In this document: one piece after another, positions 42,790 through 52,018 of the stretch
How positions within the stretch are numbered: the first letter of the stretch is position 1
Layout of the letters: every line of letters starts with the position of its first letter
Origin: Nocardia yamanashiensis NBRC 100130
GTDB taxonomy: Bacteria > Actinomycetota > Actinomycetes > Mycobacteriales > Mycobacteriaceae
Assembly: GCF_001613325.1 (NCBI RefSeq)
Contig: NZ_BDCD01000020.1
Coordinates: 216,971 to 280,970 of the forward strand
DNA: 64,000 nt
Direction of reading: 5' to 3'
Program-made: the position numbers and the translations under genes
Notes under the pieces: generated by a model
What the model saw: only the letters and a program-made list of their open reading frames with translations
Database searches by the model: none
Told to the model about the DNA's origin: nothing

Positions 42790-43317
42790 TCACCGAACCG
42801 TGAGTGGCAATGGCCGGGCAACCTTCCCGCCCAGATCCGCGAGAAACGATCGAGCCGTCCGCAATGACTCGAACGCCGCCCACGCATCCGCCAAGTCCGC
42901 GATCCCCCGAGCGGCAGCCAGCACCGGGCGCACCGCCTCATCGATTTCGCTCGAAGGCAACCGAGTCTCGAGCGGATGACCGATCTCCGGCCATTGCGGC
43001 CGAACCAGCTTGTTCCCTAGCTCCTGATGCGCGGTGAACGCCTCATCCACCGCGGCAACCTCCGCCCGGGCCGCCGCGACGGTGGCATCCAAATCGATCA
43101 CCCCGGCGACTTCGAGCCCGTCGAGCGAGCCTTCCCCGCAATCGAACGCCCGATACCCCGCGGTCAACGACGCCACCTCTTCCCGTTCCGCCCCCAGCAC
43201 CCAAGCTCCGGACAATCGCGATAGCCCGATCGGCCGCCCGACATTCACATGCCACACCGCAAGACGATCCTCGACTTTGTTCAGCACCACCACGAGGGAC
43301 AGGACAGCGTTGCTCAT
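42790..43317 (-). CDS. Helical protein of unknown function
   Basis: 175 residues, ATG at 43317. It begins MSNAVLSLVVVLNKVEDRLAV-like (hydrophobic first strand), then a WVLGAEREEVASLTAGYRAF segment and two long helices (TVAAARAEVAAVDEAFTAHQ, and VRPVLAAARGIADLADAWAAF). No membrane segment and few cysteines. Family not recognised. Codon use is normal for the window. Confidence 0.55.
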   Translation of the reverse strand: MSNAVLSLVVVLNKVEDRLAVWHVNVGRPIGLSRLSGAWVLGAEREEVASLTAGYRAFDCGEGSLDGLEVAGVIDLDATVAAARAEVAAVDEAFTAHQELGNKLVRPQWPEIGHPLETRLPSSEIDEAVRPVLAAARGIADLADAWAAFESLRTARSFLADLGGKVARPLPLTVR

Positions 43318-43702
43318 TCCGCTCCAATGCCGTTCGACGCATCGACCGCATTCACCGTAGAGCACCCCACCGACAACCAAATCGGTTACGTGCCAATGCG
43401 GTTCACACTAAAAACAAGGCCGTCCAGTACGGTGAATCAACTCACAGCCACTCTGGCACGTTCGGCTACCGCGACGTTACAGCCGGTCATCGGATAGCCA
43501 TCAGGACGTCACTCCGATGGCAAACATCCGGGCGCACAATATTTCTGCACCCGGCGCCGGGTCGAAGGGCCCCAACCCTCCGCATTCGGGCCCCACGCCG
43601 CGGATCCGACGCGAAGTTCTCCAGCCTTCGCGTCCGGTCCATGCAAATATCCGCCGCGTCCCCGCCGCCGGGTGCACACCACACCGTCTTCCGGAGGTTC
43701 CG
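43318..43702. other. Gap without a recognisable gene
   Basis: 385 bp with no supported ORF; a 56-codon frame from 43327 has no ribosome site or family features. The promoter of the gene at 43703 must lie here. Confidence 0.45.
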
Positions 43703-44167
43703 ATGTTCGAATCATGCTGCTCGCCACACGAATCCGCACACCTGTTGCATTCCCGCTTCGGGCTACCCGTGGAGATGTTCGCCGCTCGCCTATATCTCAC
43801 CAGCGGGGAACAGGTGGAGGCGATCGAGATTCCGGCGGGAATGGGGGCGCAGGTGCGAGATCGGCTCGCGGAATTGCCCGCGACGCCGGCGGTGGCTGAT
43901 CCACGGGATCGGCGATGGGCGTTTCTGGTGGCGGCGCCGACGCCGTATCACGGGGTGCCGGTGCGTATGCGGAGTTTGCTTACCGCCTACGGGGTTACGT
44001 TCCCGGCACGCGGGTCTCGGGTGATGTTGCCGAGTTCGGATCATCCCGCGGATTGGCATTGGGTCAGCGAGCCGAAGCCGGGACATCTGGTCATTCCGCA
44101 TCGGGCCGTTGTGTTGCAGGCGATTCGGAAGGTGATTCTGGAAGGGCCGGACTCGGTGTCGGCGTGA
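43703..44167 (+). CDS. Conserved-type hypothetical protein
   Basis: 154 residues, ATG at 43703 with GGAGG 6 bases ahead. It opens MFESCCSPHESAHLLHSRFG and contains ALVAAP-like strands (RRWAFLVAAPTPYHG) and ADWHWVSEPKPGHLVIPHR. The layout resembles small nocardial proteins sometimes mislabelled as RNA polymerase fragments, but I cannot assign a function. Its 3' end overlaps the convergent gene at 44091 by 77 bp. Confidence 0.6.
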   Translation: MFESCCSPHESAHLLHSRFGLPVEMFAARLYLTSGEQVEAIEIPAGMGAQVRDRLAELPATPAVADPRDRRWAFLVAAPTPYHGVPVRMRSLLTAYGVTFPARGSRVMLPSSDHPADWHWVSEPKPGHLVIPHRAVVLQAIRKVILEGPDSVSA

Positions 44168-44918
44168 CTTCGGTGTCGTCGCAGCACTGATGCGCACACG
44201 ACGCGCAGGCGTCCTTGGCTGCCGCATCGACGGCCGACTGCACCAGTGACGGTGGCAATTTACCGCATTCGCCGAGGAAAAGGACCCAGCGCGGCAGTAG
44301 TTTGAGGGCTGCCGCGCGGACCATCTCGTTGTGATCCCAGCCGTGGATGACGGCTCGGAGGTGAGCGGCACGGTGGGGTGAAATCCGGCCCCAGGTGCCG
44401 CGAATCGCGACCGTGTGCCAATGCCAGGCGAGGGCGACAGCGGCGGAGACGTCGACCGCGGTTTTGAAGCGTTCGCGATGCCATCGGATGAAGACGTCCA
44501 CGATCTGCGAAGTGTCCGACAATGACAGCGGTTCATCCGATTTCGGCTGCACGCCTTCGTCCCGCCATCTCCGCGTGAGCGCTTGAGCCCTATCTGATAC
44601 ATCACGGTCGGCATCATTGTCGAGATCTGTTGCGGCGTATTCGAGTACACCTGTCAGCCACTGCGGATCACTCACGACATCCGCGCGGGAGTCGGCCGCG
44701 GTATCGCCCACGGTGAATCGCCATGCCTGCACGGCATCTTCGAGAGCGGCGAACTCGCCCGCACCCAATATCTCGGGTTCAGCGCACACATCGACATCGA
44801 GGCAATACACCGATTGTTCCTCACCGAGCCCGAATCCGGCGATGATCGCGATCCGGGTGCCGAACGCGTCCGTCATGCGCCAGATGTCCCCCACCGGAAT
44901 CAACGGCTGATCATTCAT
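44091..44918 (-). CDS. Hypothetical protein with C-terminal cysteine cluster
   Basis: 275 residues from the ATG at 44918. The first 90 residues look beta-rich (IWRMTDAFGTRIAIIAGFGLG); the middle is helical (VALAWHWHTVAIRGTWG, then HLRAVIHGWDHNEMVRAAAL). A CASCAHQCC cluster at residues 238-246 could bind metal. The tail is Pro/Ser-rich. Family unknown. It overlaps the convergent neighbour's 3' end by 77 bp. Confidence 0.6.
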   Translation of the reverse strand: MNDQPLIPVGDIWRMTDAFGTRIAIIAGFGLGEEQSVYCLDVDVCAEPEILGAGEFAALEDAVQAWRFTVGDTAADSRADVVSDPQWLTGVLEYAATDLDNDADRDVSDRAQALTRRWRDEGVQPKSDEPLSLSDTSQIVDVFIRWHRERFKTAVDVSAAVALAWHWHTVAIRGTWGRISPHRAAHLRAVIHGWDHNEMVRAAALKLLPRWVLFLGECGKLPPSLVQSAVDAAAKDACASCAHQCCDDTEVTPTPSPALPESPSESPATQRPDAE

Positions 44919-45091
44919 GACCTGATATTCGGAACGGCCCCCGGCCCGGCTCGGCTGGGACACATAACCGGACCGACCACCCGGCTCGCCGACGTGCCCA
45001 AGGATGGCACGATCCGTCAGATGAACCGCGTCCCTGCGAATTTCATCCGCCCTACCATGATTTCGGGGACACGAGCACCGCGGAGGACACG

Positions 45092-45604
45092 ATGCGGAAA
45101 CTTACGATCGACAATCTCTTCAGTGATCTCACCCAATGGGCCGCCGCCGAAGCGGTCGCCCTCAACGAGGTAGTCAGCTTCTCCAAGAACGGCGGCTGGG
45201 AACAATGGTGCGTCGTCCAGTTCCTGCGCTGGCAACTCCATCAAGGCAATGCCGCTCAGGGCCTGAACTTCGAACGCGAATGGAACGCCCCCGGCCGCCG
45301 CTACGACATCGCCTACAACACGGCGACCGAAGCCGACGTGAACAGCTACCCGATCATTCTCACGCAGTGGAAGGCCCTGAAAGACGGCATCAGCTATGAC
45401 GTCTTCGGCGATATCGGCACCCTCACCGAGATCGAGAAGCACATGCGCTCCCTGAACCGCACCTGGCAACCCGTCATAGTCGGCCTCACCCTGCGCCGCG
45501 CGGAGTTCCCCGGCACCAAAGCCCTCCCCAACATCCCGGACTCCAACGTCCAGCTGTTCGTCTCCTCCGACGCCACCTGGCAGCCCTTCCGCAACGTCCT
45601 CTGA
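45092..45604 (+). CDS. Possible PD-(D/E)XK-type protein
   Basis: 170 residues. Sequence around 58-95 reads LNFEREWNAPGRRYDIAYN, then PIILTQWKALKDG. An acidic residue (Asp 72) followed about 20 residues later by QWK on a predicted strand (ILTQWK) is the spacing of a D...(E/Q)xK nuclease core; Glu 61/63 could supply the third residue. This is inference from pattern only. It is followed 129 bp later by a UvrD-like helicase on the same strand, an association that supports a DNA-processing role. Confidence 0.5.
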   Translation: MRKLTIDNLFSDLTQWAAAEAVALNEVVSFSKNGGWEQWCVVQFLRWQLHQGNAAQGLNFEREWNAPGRRYDIAYNTATEADVNSYPIILTQWKALKDGISYDVFGDIGTLTEIEKHMRSLNRTWQPVIVGLTLRRAEFPGTKALPNIPDSNVQLFVSSDATWQPFRNVL

Positions 45605-45733
45605 GCCTCCGCTCGCACTAAACGGCCAGCGCCGAGCCCGCCAATCTCCTTGAACCACAGTCTTTCTGCGGACATCTCACTCATACTCGATTCGCGGCGC
45701 AGGGGGCCGCGAAGGTATCGAGGGGTTGATCCG

Positions 45734-47659
45734 ATGGTTGACATGCGGCGCGAGAAGCGGCGGCAGTGGGTCGAGGAACAGCTGGGCACGTTCCGGGCAT
45801 TGTCCCGCACGCATCGGCTGTTCCTGTCCGCGCCGCTCATGCAGAGCGGATGGCATGTGCTCGTCCACCGCGGCGAGACCTTCCCGCCCACAGGCCGGGC
45901 CGGAGCGTTCGCGATCGGCCCGCCCGGGGTGTTCGCGTTCGTCTTCGCCGATCACGTCCCGGAACGTGAACACCTGACGCGAATTCGGGTGAAAGCCGAA
46001 GAGCTGTTCGCGAATGTGACCGCGGGACAACACCGGTACGTGCCGCACATGATCGAACTGCTGGTGCTGTCCGAGCGACCCGCCGCTCCAGCCGATTCCG
46101 GCTCCTACACCGTCCTGGATCCGACCAGCCTGCCGAAGCACCTGTTCAGCCAGGCCGCACAACTGACGCGCCAGCGCGCCCGCGATATCGCCTTCGAAGT
46201 GGCAGCCCGATCCGACCATTTCGAACTGCTCTCGGCCGACGACGCGCCGAGCGCCGAAACAACGGTCACCGAAGGGCTTTTCGACTCCACGGACCTGCGC
46301 GACAGCGAACGCCACCGCATGCTGACCCGCCCGTTCAAGGACTGGATGACCTTCCTCGACCCCCAGCAGCTCGACCTGGTGTACCGGAAGTTCAACGGCC
46401 CGGCCCGCTTCAGCGGCCCCGCCGGCACCGGCAAATCCGTGGTCGCCGTGCACCGTATGGCGCATTTCGCGAAGCGCAACCCCGGCCGCCTGCTCTTCAC
46501 CAGCTTCGTGAAAACCCTGCCGACCTACCATCGATCAGGGTTCGCCCAACTGGCTCCGCACGCCGCGGACCGCGCGACCTTCATCGGATTGCACTCCTGG
46601 GCAAGAGAATTCCTCAAAGAGCGCGGCAAGCCGCTCAATCCCGAGGAAGGCAAGTTCAGGACCGCTTTCGCCGACATCTGGCGGTGGGGCGCCCGCGACC
46701 TGCTGACCCCCATCCATCCCAGCCCCTCCTACTGGCAAGACGAAATCGACCGCATCATCAAGGGACTCGGCCTGACCACCCTGGCCGAATACAAACGCGT
46801 AGACCGCACCAGCCGCCACGGCATCACCCTCGATGGCCGCCGCAAGGAAATCGTCTGGCACGAACTGTACGAGCCTTACCAAGCCCTCCTGTCCGCCCGC
46901 GGCCTCTCCGACTACAACGACCTCATCACCACCGCCACCGAAGAACTCCGCGCCGCCCCGCTGGACGACCCCTACGGCCTGGTAGTAGTAGACGAGGTCC
47001 AAGACTTCACCTTCGTAGAACTACGCCTGGTCCACCAAATCGCCGGCGGCACCCCCGATTCCCCCTTGCTCCTCGTAGGCGACGGCCAACAGCAGGTCTA
47101 CCCCGGCGGCTGGCGCATGCGCGACGCCGGCATCCCCATCGTCGGCCGCGGCGCCAAACTCCGCATCAACTACCGCAACCGCGAGGCCATCCTCACCTTC
47201 GCCCAGCAAATCAACGCCACCGACACCGTCGACGACCTCGACGGCTCCCCCGCCTACACCCTCCGCGACAGCGAAGCCGTCCTCCCCGAAGGCACCGCCA
47301 CCCTCGAATCCCTCCCCGCCAAAGACCTGGAAGCCGCCCTCCTCCACCGAATCCGAACCTGCGGCTTCGCCCCCGGCGACATCGCCATCATCACCAACCA
47401 CCGCGACGCGAAACACATCCGCGACTTCCTGACCCGCCAACGCTTCCGCACCCTGTCCCTGGAGCACTACGACGGCACGGACGACACCCGGATCAAAGTA
47501 GGCACCGTCCACCGAGCCAAGGGCATGGATTTCGCGGCCGTCTTCCACATAGTCCGCGAATCCGCCCTTCCCGACGACCCGGAACTGGCTGCGCGGCAGA
47601 TCATGGTGGCCCGGAGCCGGGCACGGGATTACGTGTGGGAGTGCCGGGTGCAGGGCTGA
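45734..47659 (+). CDS. UvrD/Rep-like superfamily 1 helicase with N-terminal NERD-like region
   Basis: 641 residues. Residues about 10-110 resemble the NERD module (SGWHVLVHRGETFPP, GPPGVFAFVFADHV) but lack an obvious E-x-K. Residues 220-641 are the helicase: Walker A SGPAGTGKSVVAVHR (228-235), Walker B LVVVDEVQDF, motif III LLVGDGQQQVYPGGW, motif IV LRINYRNREAI, motif V VGTVHRAKGMDFAAVF and motif VI ARSRARDYVW. Acts as an ATP-driven DNA translocase. Start ATG at 45734; an earlier in-frame start is possible. Probably linked with the small gene just upstream. Confidence 0.88.
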   Translation: MVDMRREKRRQWVEEQLGTFRALSRTHRLFLSAPLMQSGWHVLVHRGETFPPTGRAGAFAIGPPGVFAFVFADHVPEREHLTRIRVKAEELFANVTAGQHRYVPHMIELLVLSERPAAPADSGSYTVLDPTSLPKHLFSQAAQLTRQRARDIAFEVAARSDHFELLSADDAPSAETTVTEGLFDSTDLRDSERHRMLTRPFKDWMTFLDPQQLDLVYRKFNGPARFSGPAGTGKSVVAVHRMAHFAKRNPGRLLFTSFVKTLPTYHRSGFAQLAPHAADRATFIGLHSWAREFLKERGKPLNPEEGKFRTAFADIWRWGARDLLTPIHPSPSYWQDEIDRIIKGLGLTTLAEYKRVDRTSRHGITLDGRRKEIVWHELYEPYQALLSARGLSDYNDLITTATEELRAAPLDDPYGLVVVDEVQDFTFVELRLVHQIAGGTPDSPLLLVGDGQQQVYPGGWRMRDAGIPIVGRGAKLRINYRNREAILTFAQQINATDTVDDLDGSPAYTLRDSEAVLPEGTATLESLPAKDLEAALLHRIRTCGFAPGDIAIITNHRDAKHIRDFLTRQRFRTLSLEHYDGTDDTRIKVGTVHRAKGMDFAAVFHIVRESALPDDPELAARQIMVARSRARDYVWECRVQG

Positions 47660-47866
47660 GCAGACCCGCCCGTCACCGCTCCGATTAGCGCCGCTTCGAG
47701 TCCATCGACCGCGTCGCTGGAACGCTGATCCTCGGCGTCTCGAGCTGTGCCGAGAACCACGGCCGCTGGCATCTTCGCAGCTATTTGGCTACCCTTTGGC
47801 TACTTCGCTCCAGCACGTACCTTCGGGTCGGAATCTTGCCGGAGAAGGCATCCAACAGGGGAAATA

Positions 47867-48217
47867 GTGAGTCCGGATCCGTCTTCACCACCGACAATCA
47901 CACAGCCAACCTCCTGCCCCACCGGCGCTCCGATACTCGGTGTACTTCCAGCACAGCTGACGGGAATGACTGCGACGTGGCGGAGAGAGTCCGACGAGAT
48001 CGGCAACCTGGTGTGGACAGCGCTAGCGGAAGCTACCGGTGAGGGCAGTGCCGTGCTCGCCGCGGTACGAGACTCGGCCGACCCCGCAGCGCAGGCGATG
48101 GGGTCGATAGTGACACGCTTCAACACCCTCGCCGACCTGGTGGACAGGTTCGCCACCGATATTCAGGAGAAGGACGCCGAGATCGGCGGTGCGATCGACG
48201 GGCTGAGTCCCCGCTGA
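47867..48217 (+). CDS. EspC/DUF2580-like type VII secretion-associated protein
   Basis: 116 residues from a GTG at 47867 with AGGGGAAA ahead. A Ser/Thr/Pro-rich head is followed by an amphipathic helical region: VLPAQLTGMTATWRRESDEI, VLAAVRDSADPA and SIVTRFNTLADLVDRFATDIQ. Size and helical layout match ESX-linked EspC/DUF2580 proteins that pair with a larger effector. Its stop TGA overlaps the next ATG by one base, so the two are translationally coupled. Confidence 0.6.
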   Translation: MSPDPSSPPTITQPTSCPTGAPILGVLPAQLTGMTATWRRESDEIGNLVWTALAEATGEGSAVLAAVRDSADPAAQAMGSIVTRFNTLADLVDRFATDIQEKDAEIGGAIDGLSPR

Positions 48218-50064
48218 TGCGACCGTCGATTTCACAGCTCGAGGGCTGGCAGCTGGAGGGGTTGAGTAAGGCCGCATCGGCGGCACGCGATAACGCCGGA
48301 GCCCTGTACAGCTCGGTCAGCGACTGCTCGCGTGCCCTGTCCGCCGCCCAAGACTGGCGAGGTCGTACCCGCGACGCCGCGACGCGGCGGATCGACGAAG
48401 AGGTGGACCACGGCTATGAGGTCCGCAATCTGTTGCTGCGGTTGGCCGACGACGCGGATGACGCGTACAAAGGCCTGCAACATGCCCGTGACTACGTGCT
48501 TCAGCAGAAGAAGCTCGCGGAAGGCCAGGGATTCACTGTCGGCGACGACGGCAGTGTCTCGTCCGACGATTCGGAGAAGGCCGACGAAGCTGCCGTATTC
48601 CAGCTGAGTATCGGAAGCGGCCTCGACGAAGCCGAACGAGTGGACACGACATTCGGCAACAGCCTCCGGGATACCCAGTCCGACTTGGCCGCCATCCGAG
48701 ATGGCCAGCAGGACATTGCCCTTCCCGACGGCAGCCACCTGGATCCCGATGCCGTGGTAACTCGGTTGGCCGCCATGACTCCGGACCAGCGGGCCGAATT
48801 CCTGGCCGGACTCAGTGCCGATGATCAGCGGCAATTGGTGATCGCCGCGCCCGAAAAGCTCGGGAATATGAACGGTGTTCCGTTCGACATGCGGATCTCG
48901 GCAAACGAGATCAATATTCGGACCGCTTTGTTCGATGAGCAGCAGAAGCCGACCCCGGACCCGGCACGCATCAAACAACTCGAGGCGATGCTCGCACCCA
49001 TGCCCGATCCCGCGGTCACCGACAACCCCGATACGAAGCCGGTGTCGGTCGGTCCGGGTGCGACCCCGGGCACCAATATGGTCGACCGGAAGTTCGTCCT
49101 GTTCGACCCCGCCGGCAATGGCCGCATGATCGAGATGATCGGTGAGCTGAAGCCCGGTGTGCCCGGAGTCGGCGTGATCGTTCCCGGCACCAATACGACG
49201 TTGAACGGTTCGGGCTCCAACCATGATTCGACGTGGAATCTCGCGGACAAAACCGGCGGCCCGATCTTCCTCTATATGGACGGCGACTTCCCGCAGGGCC
49301 TATCCGATCTCGGCAATGGCGCGCCCAGCCCACGATTCGCCGCTGATATGGCGCCGCGGCTGGTGGATTTCGGGCACGAGGTAGATCGAGCAGTTGCCGC
49401 ACAGGCCCCGGGGACGCCGGTCTCGTACGTCGGGCATTCGTATGGTGGGTCGACCGTCGGCACCGCCGAACAGCTCGGCCTGCGTGCGGATCGGATCCTG
49501 TTCGCGTCATCGGCCGGCACCGGCATCTACAGCACCGAATGGCACGATCCGAATGCCGCTGTGCAGCGGTTTTCGATGACCGCGCCCGCAGATCCCATCG
49601 GCATCGCGCAGTCCTACCCTCGAGACGGGCTAACCGTCTCGGGCCTCCATCTCCCCGGAAATCCGCACGCGGGCAATCCCTTGAATGGCGATCCCGACGA
49701 GATCCCCGGCGTAACGCGACTCGACACCGGCTTCTACGGCTCCGAGAGAGACGGTCACAAGCCTGGTGACGTCGTTTTCGGCCCCGACGGGCATGGCAAA
49801 TACTGGGACGACCCGAAGTCGACGGCCTTCAAGAACATCGTGGGGGTCATCGCCGGCACCGAGGTCACCGAGTATGTTGAACGCGGCATCGAGTCCTCCG
49901 CCGTCGACGTGGGTTTGGGCGATGACGGTGACGGCGCGAAGGAGACATTCAACTTCGCGGAAGGCTTCGCGGCCTCGAGAATCCCCTACGCACATATCAA
50001 TCCGTACGCGAACCCACACATCACCGACAATCCACAGCTCGGCCCGACGATCAAGGTGCGATGA
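48217..50064 (+). CDS. Alpha/beta hydrolase with N-terminal WxG-like helical domain
   Basis: 615 residues. Residues 1-105 form a helical region containing DWRGRTRDAA, a W-x-G (47-49) like that of type VII secretion substrates. A linker with acidic residues follows. The C-terminal domain is a DUF1023-like alpha/beta hydrolase: GVIVPGTNTTLN, then the nucleophile elbow YVGHSYGGST (Ser 408) and the late His region (HKPGDVVF or DGHGKYW). No signal peptide, consistent with secretion by an ESX route with the preceding EspC-like protein. The next lipoprotein gene overlaps its stop by 4 bp. Possibly a lipase/esterase effector. Confidence 0.82.
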   Translation: MRPSISQLEGWQLEGLSKAASAARDNAGALYSSVSDCSRALSAAQDWRGRTRDAATRRIDEEVDHGYEVRNLLLRLADDADDAYKGLQHARDYVLQQKKLAEGQGFTVGDDGSVSSDDSEKADEAAVFQLSIGSGLDEAERVDTTFGNSLRDTQSDLAAIRDGQQDIALPDGSHLDPDAVVTRLAAMTPDQRAEFLAGLSADDQRQLVIAAPEKLGNMNGVPFDMRISANEINIRTALFDEQQKPTPDPARIKQLEAMLAPMPDPAVTDNPDTKPVSVGPGATPGTNMVDRKFVLFDPAGNGRMIEMIGELKPGVPGVGVIVPGTNTTLNGSGSNHDSTWNLADKTGGPIFLYMDGDFPQGLSDLGNGAPSPRFAADMAPRLVDFGHEVDRAVAAQAPGTPVSYVGHSYGGSTVGTAEQLGLRADRILFASSAGTGIYSTEWHDPNAAVQRFSMTAPADPIGIAQSYPRDGLTVSGLHLPGNPHAGNPLNGDPDEIPGVTRLDTGFYGSERDGHKPGDVVFGPDGHGKYWDDPKSTAFKNIVGVIAGTEVTEYVERGIESSAVDVGLGDDGDGAKETFNFAEGFAASRIPYAHINPYANPHITDNPQLGPTIKVR

Positions 50065-50558
50065 AAAAAGTCCTCGCTCTCGCCACGCTGGCAGCCGTAT
50101 CGCTTCTGGCCGCCTGCAACCAGTCGTCACCCGCTGACGACCACGGTTCCATCAAGGAGTCCACCAGCATGAACTACGCCGAAGCGTCCCGGATTGTCGT
50201 CGAGAATTTCGAACACATCTGGCCGGACCCGGTTCAGGTGGATACGACAATGGTCAACCGCGGCAATGGTTGCCGCACCAATCCCGAAACGCTGAAGAGT
50301 GAGGGCCCGCCCTGGACGCCGCTCTACGAGAAGACCGTCACCAACCCATCGCCTGAATTCGTCGAACGGGCTCTGGCCCAACTGGATTCAATGACGACCC
50401 GCGGCTTCACCCTCACCCCCAACCCGATCCCCGGCGACGACCCGGTAAATCGCGTCTACCACGACGGCCGCGGCTTCAGCGTCGCTGCCCATCGAGACGA
50501 CTACCCCGTCGGCGTCCAATTCACCATGACGTCATCGTCTCCTTGCGTCGATGACTGA
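50061..50558 (+). CDS. Lipoprotein coupled to the WxG hydrolase
   Basis: 165 residues. A short signal ends in the lipobox SLLAAC. The mature part has no recognised domain: NYAEASRIVVENFEHIWPDP, NRGNGCRTNPET and SSPCVDD, with two further Cys able to form a disulfide. It overlaps the hydrolase stop by 4 bp (ATGA), so expression is coupled. By analogy with polymorphic toxin loci it could be an envelope immunity or chaperone partner; this is inference only. Confidence 0.75.
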   Translation: MKKVLALATLAAVSLLAACNQSSPADDHGSIKESTSMNYAEASRIVVENFEHIWPDPVQVDTTMVNRGNGCRTNPETLKSEGPPWTPLYEKTVTNPSPEFVERALAQLDSMTTRGFTLTPNPIPGDDPVNRVYHDGRGFSVAAHRDDYPVGVQFTMTSSSPCVDD

Positions 50559-50610
50559 GTTCTCTCCCCCTAATGCACGTCGAGGATTCCAGCCTGCACT
50601 ACGTCTGTGA

Positions 50611-50841
50611 ACCAGTGCTGGCGGAACGACGGCAGGGTACAAACTCCAGTACGCTTCTCAGGCGACCGCGAATCAGAACTTTAAGGAATACCTGAGCCAC
50701 GCCAACGTGCCCGACGCCAGAGTGGACGGATATGTCGGTGATTACGGCGGTGCCTACAACGACACGGTCGGCAGCAGTCTGGTGACGAACACGGACAAAC
50801 TGAAGTCCTGGTTCACCGGCGGCGTCGAACCAACCAAATAG
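50611..50841 (+). pseudogene. C-terminal gene fragment without a start
   Basis: An open frame of 76 codons after an in-frame TGA (50608) has no usable start, yet reads like real protein: AGYKLQYASQATANQNFKEY, then HANVPDARVDGYVGDYGGAY and TDKLKSWFTGG, stopping at 50841. Codon use fits the surroundings. I read it as the remnant 3' end of a secreted or effector-type protein gene lost by deletion. Confidence 0.45.
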
Positions 50842-50855
50842 CTCGAAGGGCGAGG

Positions 50856-51425
50856 ATGACAAACACGGTTCGCACTCTGCTGGTGACTGCCGTTGCGGTG
50901 AGCGTCGCAAGCGCCTGCGGCACCACATCGTCACCAGAAAGCCCCACTGTTACCTCGACCAGCGCCTCTCCGTATGTCCGTGCGGCATTGGCGAATCCGT
51001 GCGACTCCATACCACCCGCGGTGCTGGCACAACAGCAAATACAATCAGAACCGACCACGCTGTATCCGGATAAGGATTCCAGCTTGCCCGACTCGTCATC
51101 GAACGGCTGCTCGATGCAGTTCCTGACACCCGGCCAGCCACAACACTTCGATCTCGGGGTCACCAATCGAGACTTCGCCTGGGTTGAGCACGTCTACCAG
51201 CAGAACACGAAAACCGGCAGCCCGAACCCAGAGCTCGTACTCGATGGCAAGAAGGCCATCGTCAACGAACAGAGCCCAGATTGGTGCCTGATCGCGGTGG
51301 AAATCCCCGGCGGCACTCTCAAGATGGACGGTCGCTTCACCACCGACCCGTCCGTCAAGAATTGCGATCGCGCACTGGATTTGGCGAGGACATTCCTCCC
51401 TTACCTCGCTGTCACATCCCGGTGA
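50856..51425 (+). CDS. DUF3558 lipoprotein (copy 1)
   Basis: 189 residues. Signal ending in VASACG (lipobox), Ser/Thr linker, then the DUF3558 core: ALANPCDSIPPAVL, DSSSNGCSMQF and NRDFAWVEHVYQ, with CLIAVEIPGGTLKMDGRF and NCDRALDLARTFLPYL. Three Cys of the core match copy 2. DUF3558 proteins are common envelope lipoproteins in Nocardia and relatives. The stop overlaps the next start (TGATG). Confidence 0.88.
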   Translation: MTNTVRTLLVTAVAVSVASACGTTSSPESPTVTSTSASPYVRAALANPCDSIPPAVLAQQQIQSEPTTLYPDKDSSLPDSSSNGCSMQFLTPGQPQHFDLGVTNRDFAWVEHVYQQNTKTGSPNPELVLDGKKAIVNEQSPDWCLIAVEIPGGTLKMDGRFTTDPSVKNCDRALDLARTFLPYLAVTSR

Positions 51426-52018
51426 TGGCTCAGACTCGCCGACATGGCGTGGCGCCTTCGATACGTGCCATTCGCACTGTGCTGACGAGCGCGGCGATAG
51501 CGGGTGCGCTGAGCGCTTGCAGTGCGACGGACGGCTCAGATGGCCCGAGCACGACAACAACGGCGGCTGAGGCGTACTCGCGCGTGGCGTTGAGGAATCC
51601 CTGTGATGCGATCCCCGCCGATCTCTTCGCGCAGCAAGGACTGAAACCGGAATCCGTATCCCTCTATCCGGACAATGATCAGACACTGCCCAATTCGTCA
51701 TCGAATGGGTGTTGGGTGGAACTCTCGGCACGAGGCAAGTCCTTCAGTATGGCCGTTACAAATCGGAACATCGAGTGGGTTCGGAACCAATACTCAGGCA
51801 TGGCCAAGACCGACAGAACAGCACTCTCGAACTCCTTCGATGGAAGGCTCGCGGATGTAAGCGACCTGGAGGGACGCTCCTGCATGATTCTCATCGGCGT
51901 ACCCGGAGGCACGCTGAAGATGGAGGGGCTCTTCGCTACTGATTGGTCAGCCGACAATTGCGCCCACGGTGTCGACCTGGCGAAGCTTTTCCTCCCCTAC
52001 GTCAAGGCGACACCTTGA
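51425..52018 (+). CDS. DUF3558 lipoprotein (copy 2)
   Basis: 197 residues; paralogue of the preceding gene. Signal ends in ALSACS (lipobox). Shared core: ALRNPCDAIPADLF, LPNSSSNGCWVEL, NRNIEWVRNQYSGMAK and SCMILIGVPGGTLKMEGLF with NCAHGVDLAKLFLPYV. The two arose by tandem duplication. The ATG at 51425 overlaps the stop of copy 1. A TTG start for a third small gene overlaps its TGA. Confidence 0.88.
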   Translation: MAQTRRHGVAPSIRAIRTVLTSAAIAGALSACSATDGSDGPSTTTTAAEAYSRVALRNPCDAIPADLFAQQGLKPESVSLYPDNDQTLPNSSSNGCWVELSARGKSFSMAVTNRNIEWVRNQYSGMAKTDRTALSNSFDGRLADVSDLEGRSCMILIGVPGGTLKMEGLFATDWSADNCAHGVDLAKLFLPYVKATP

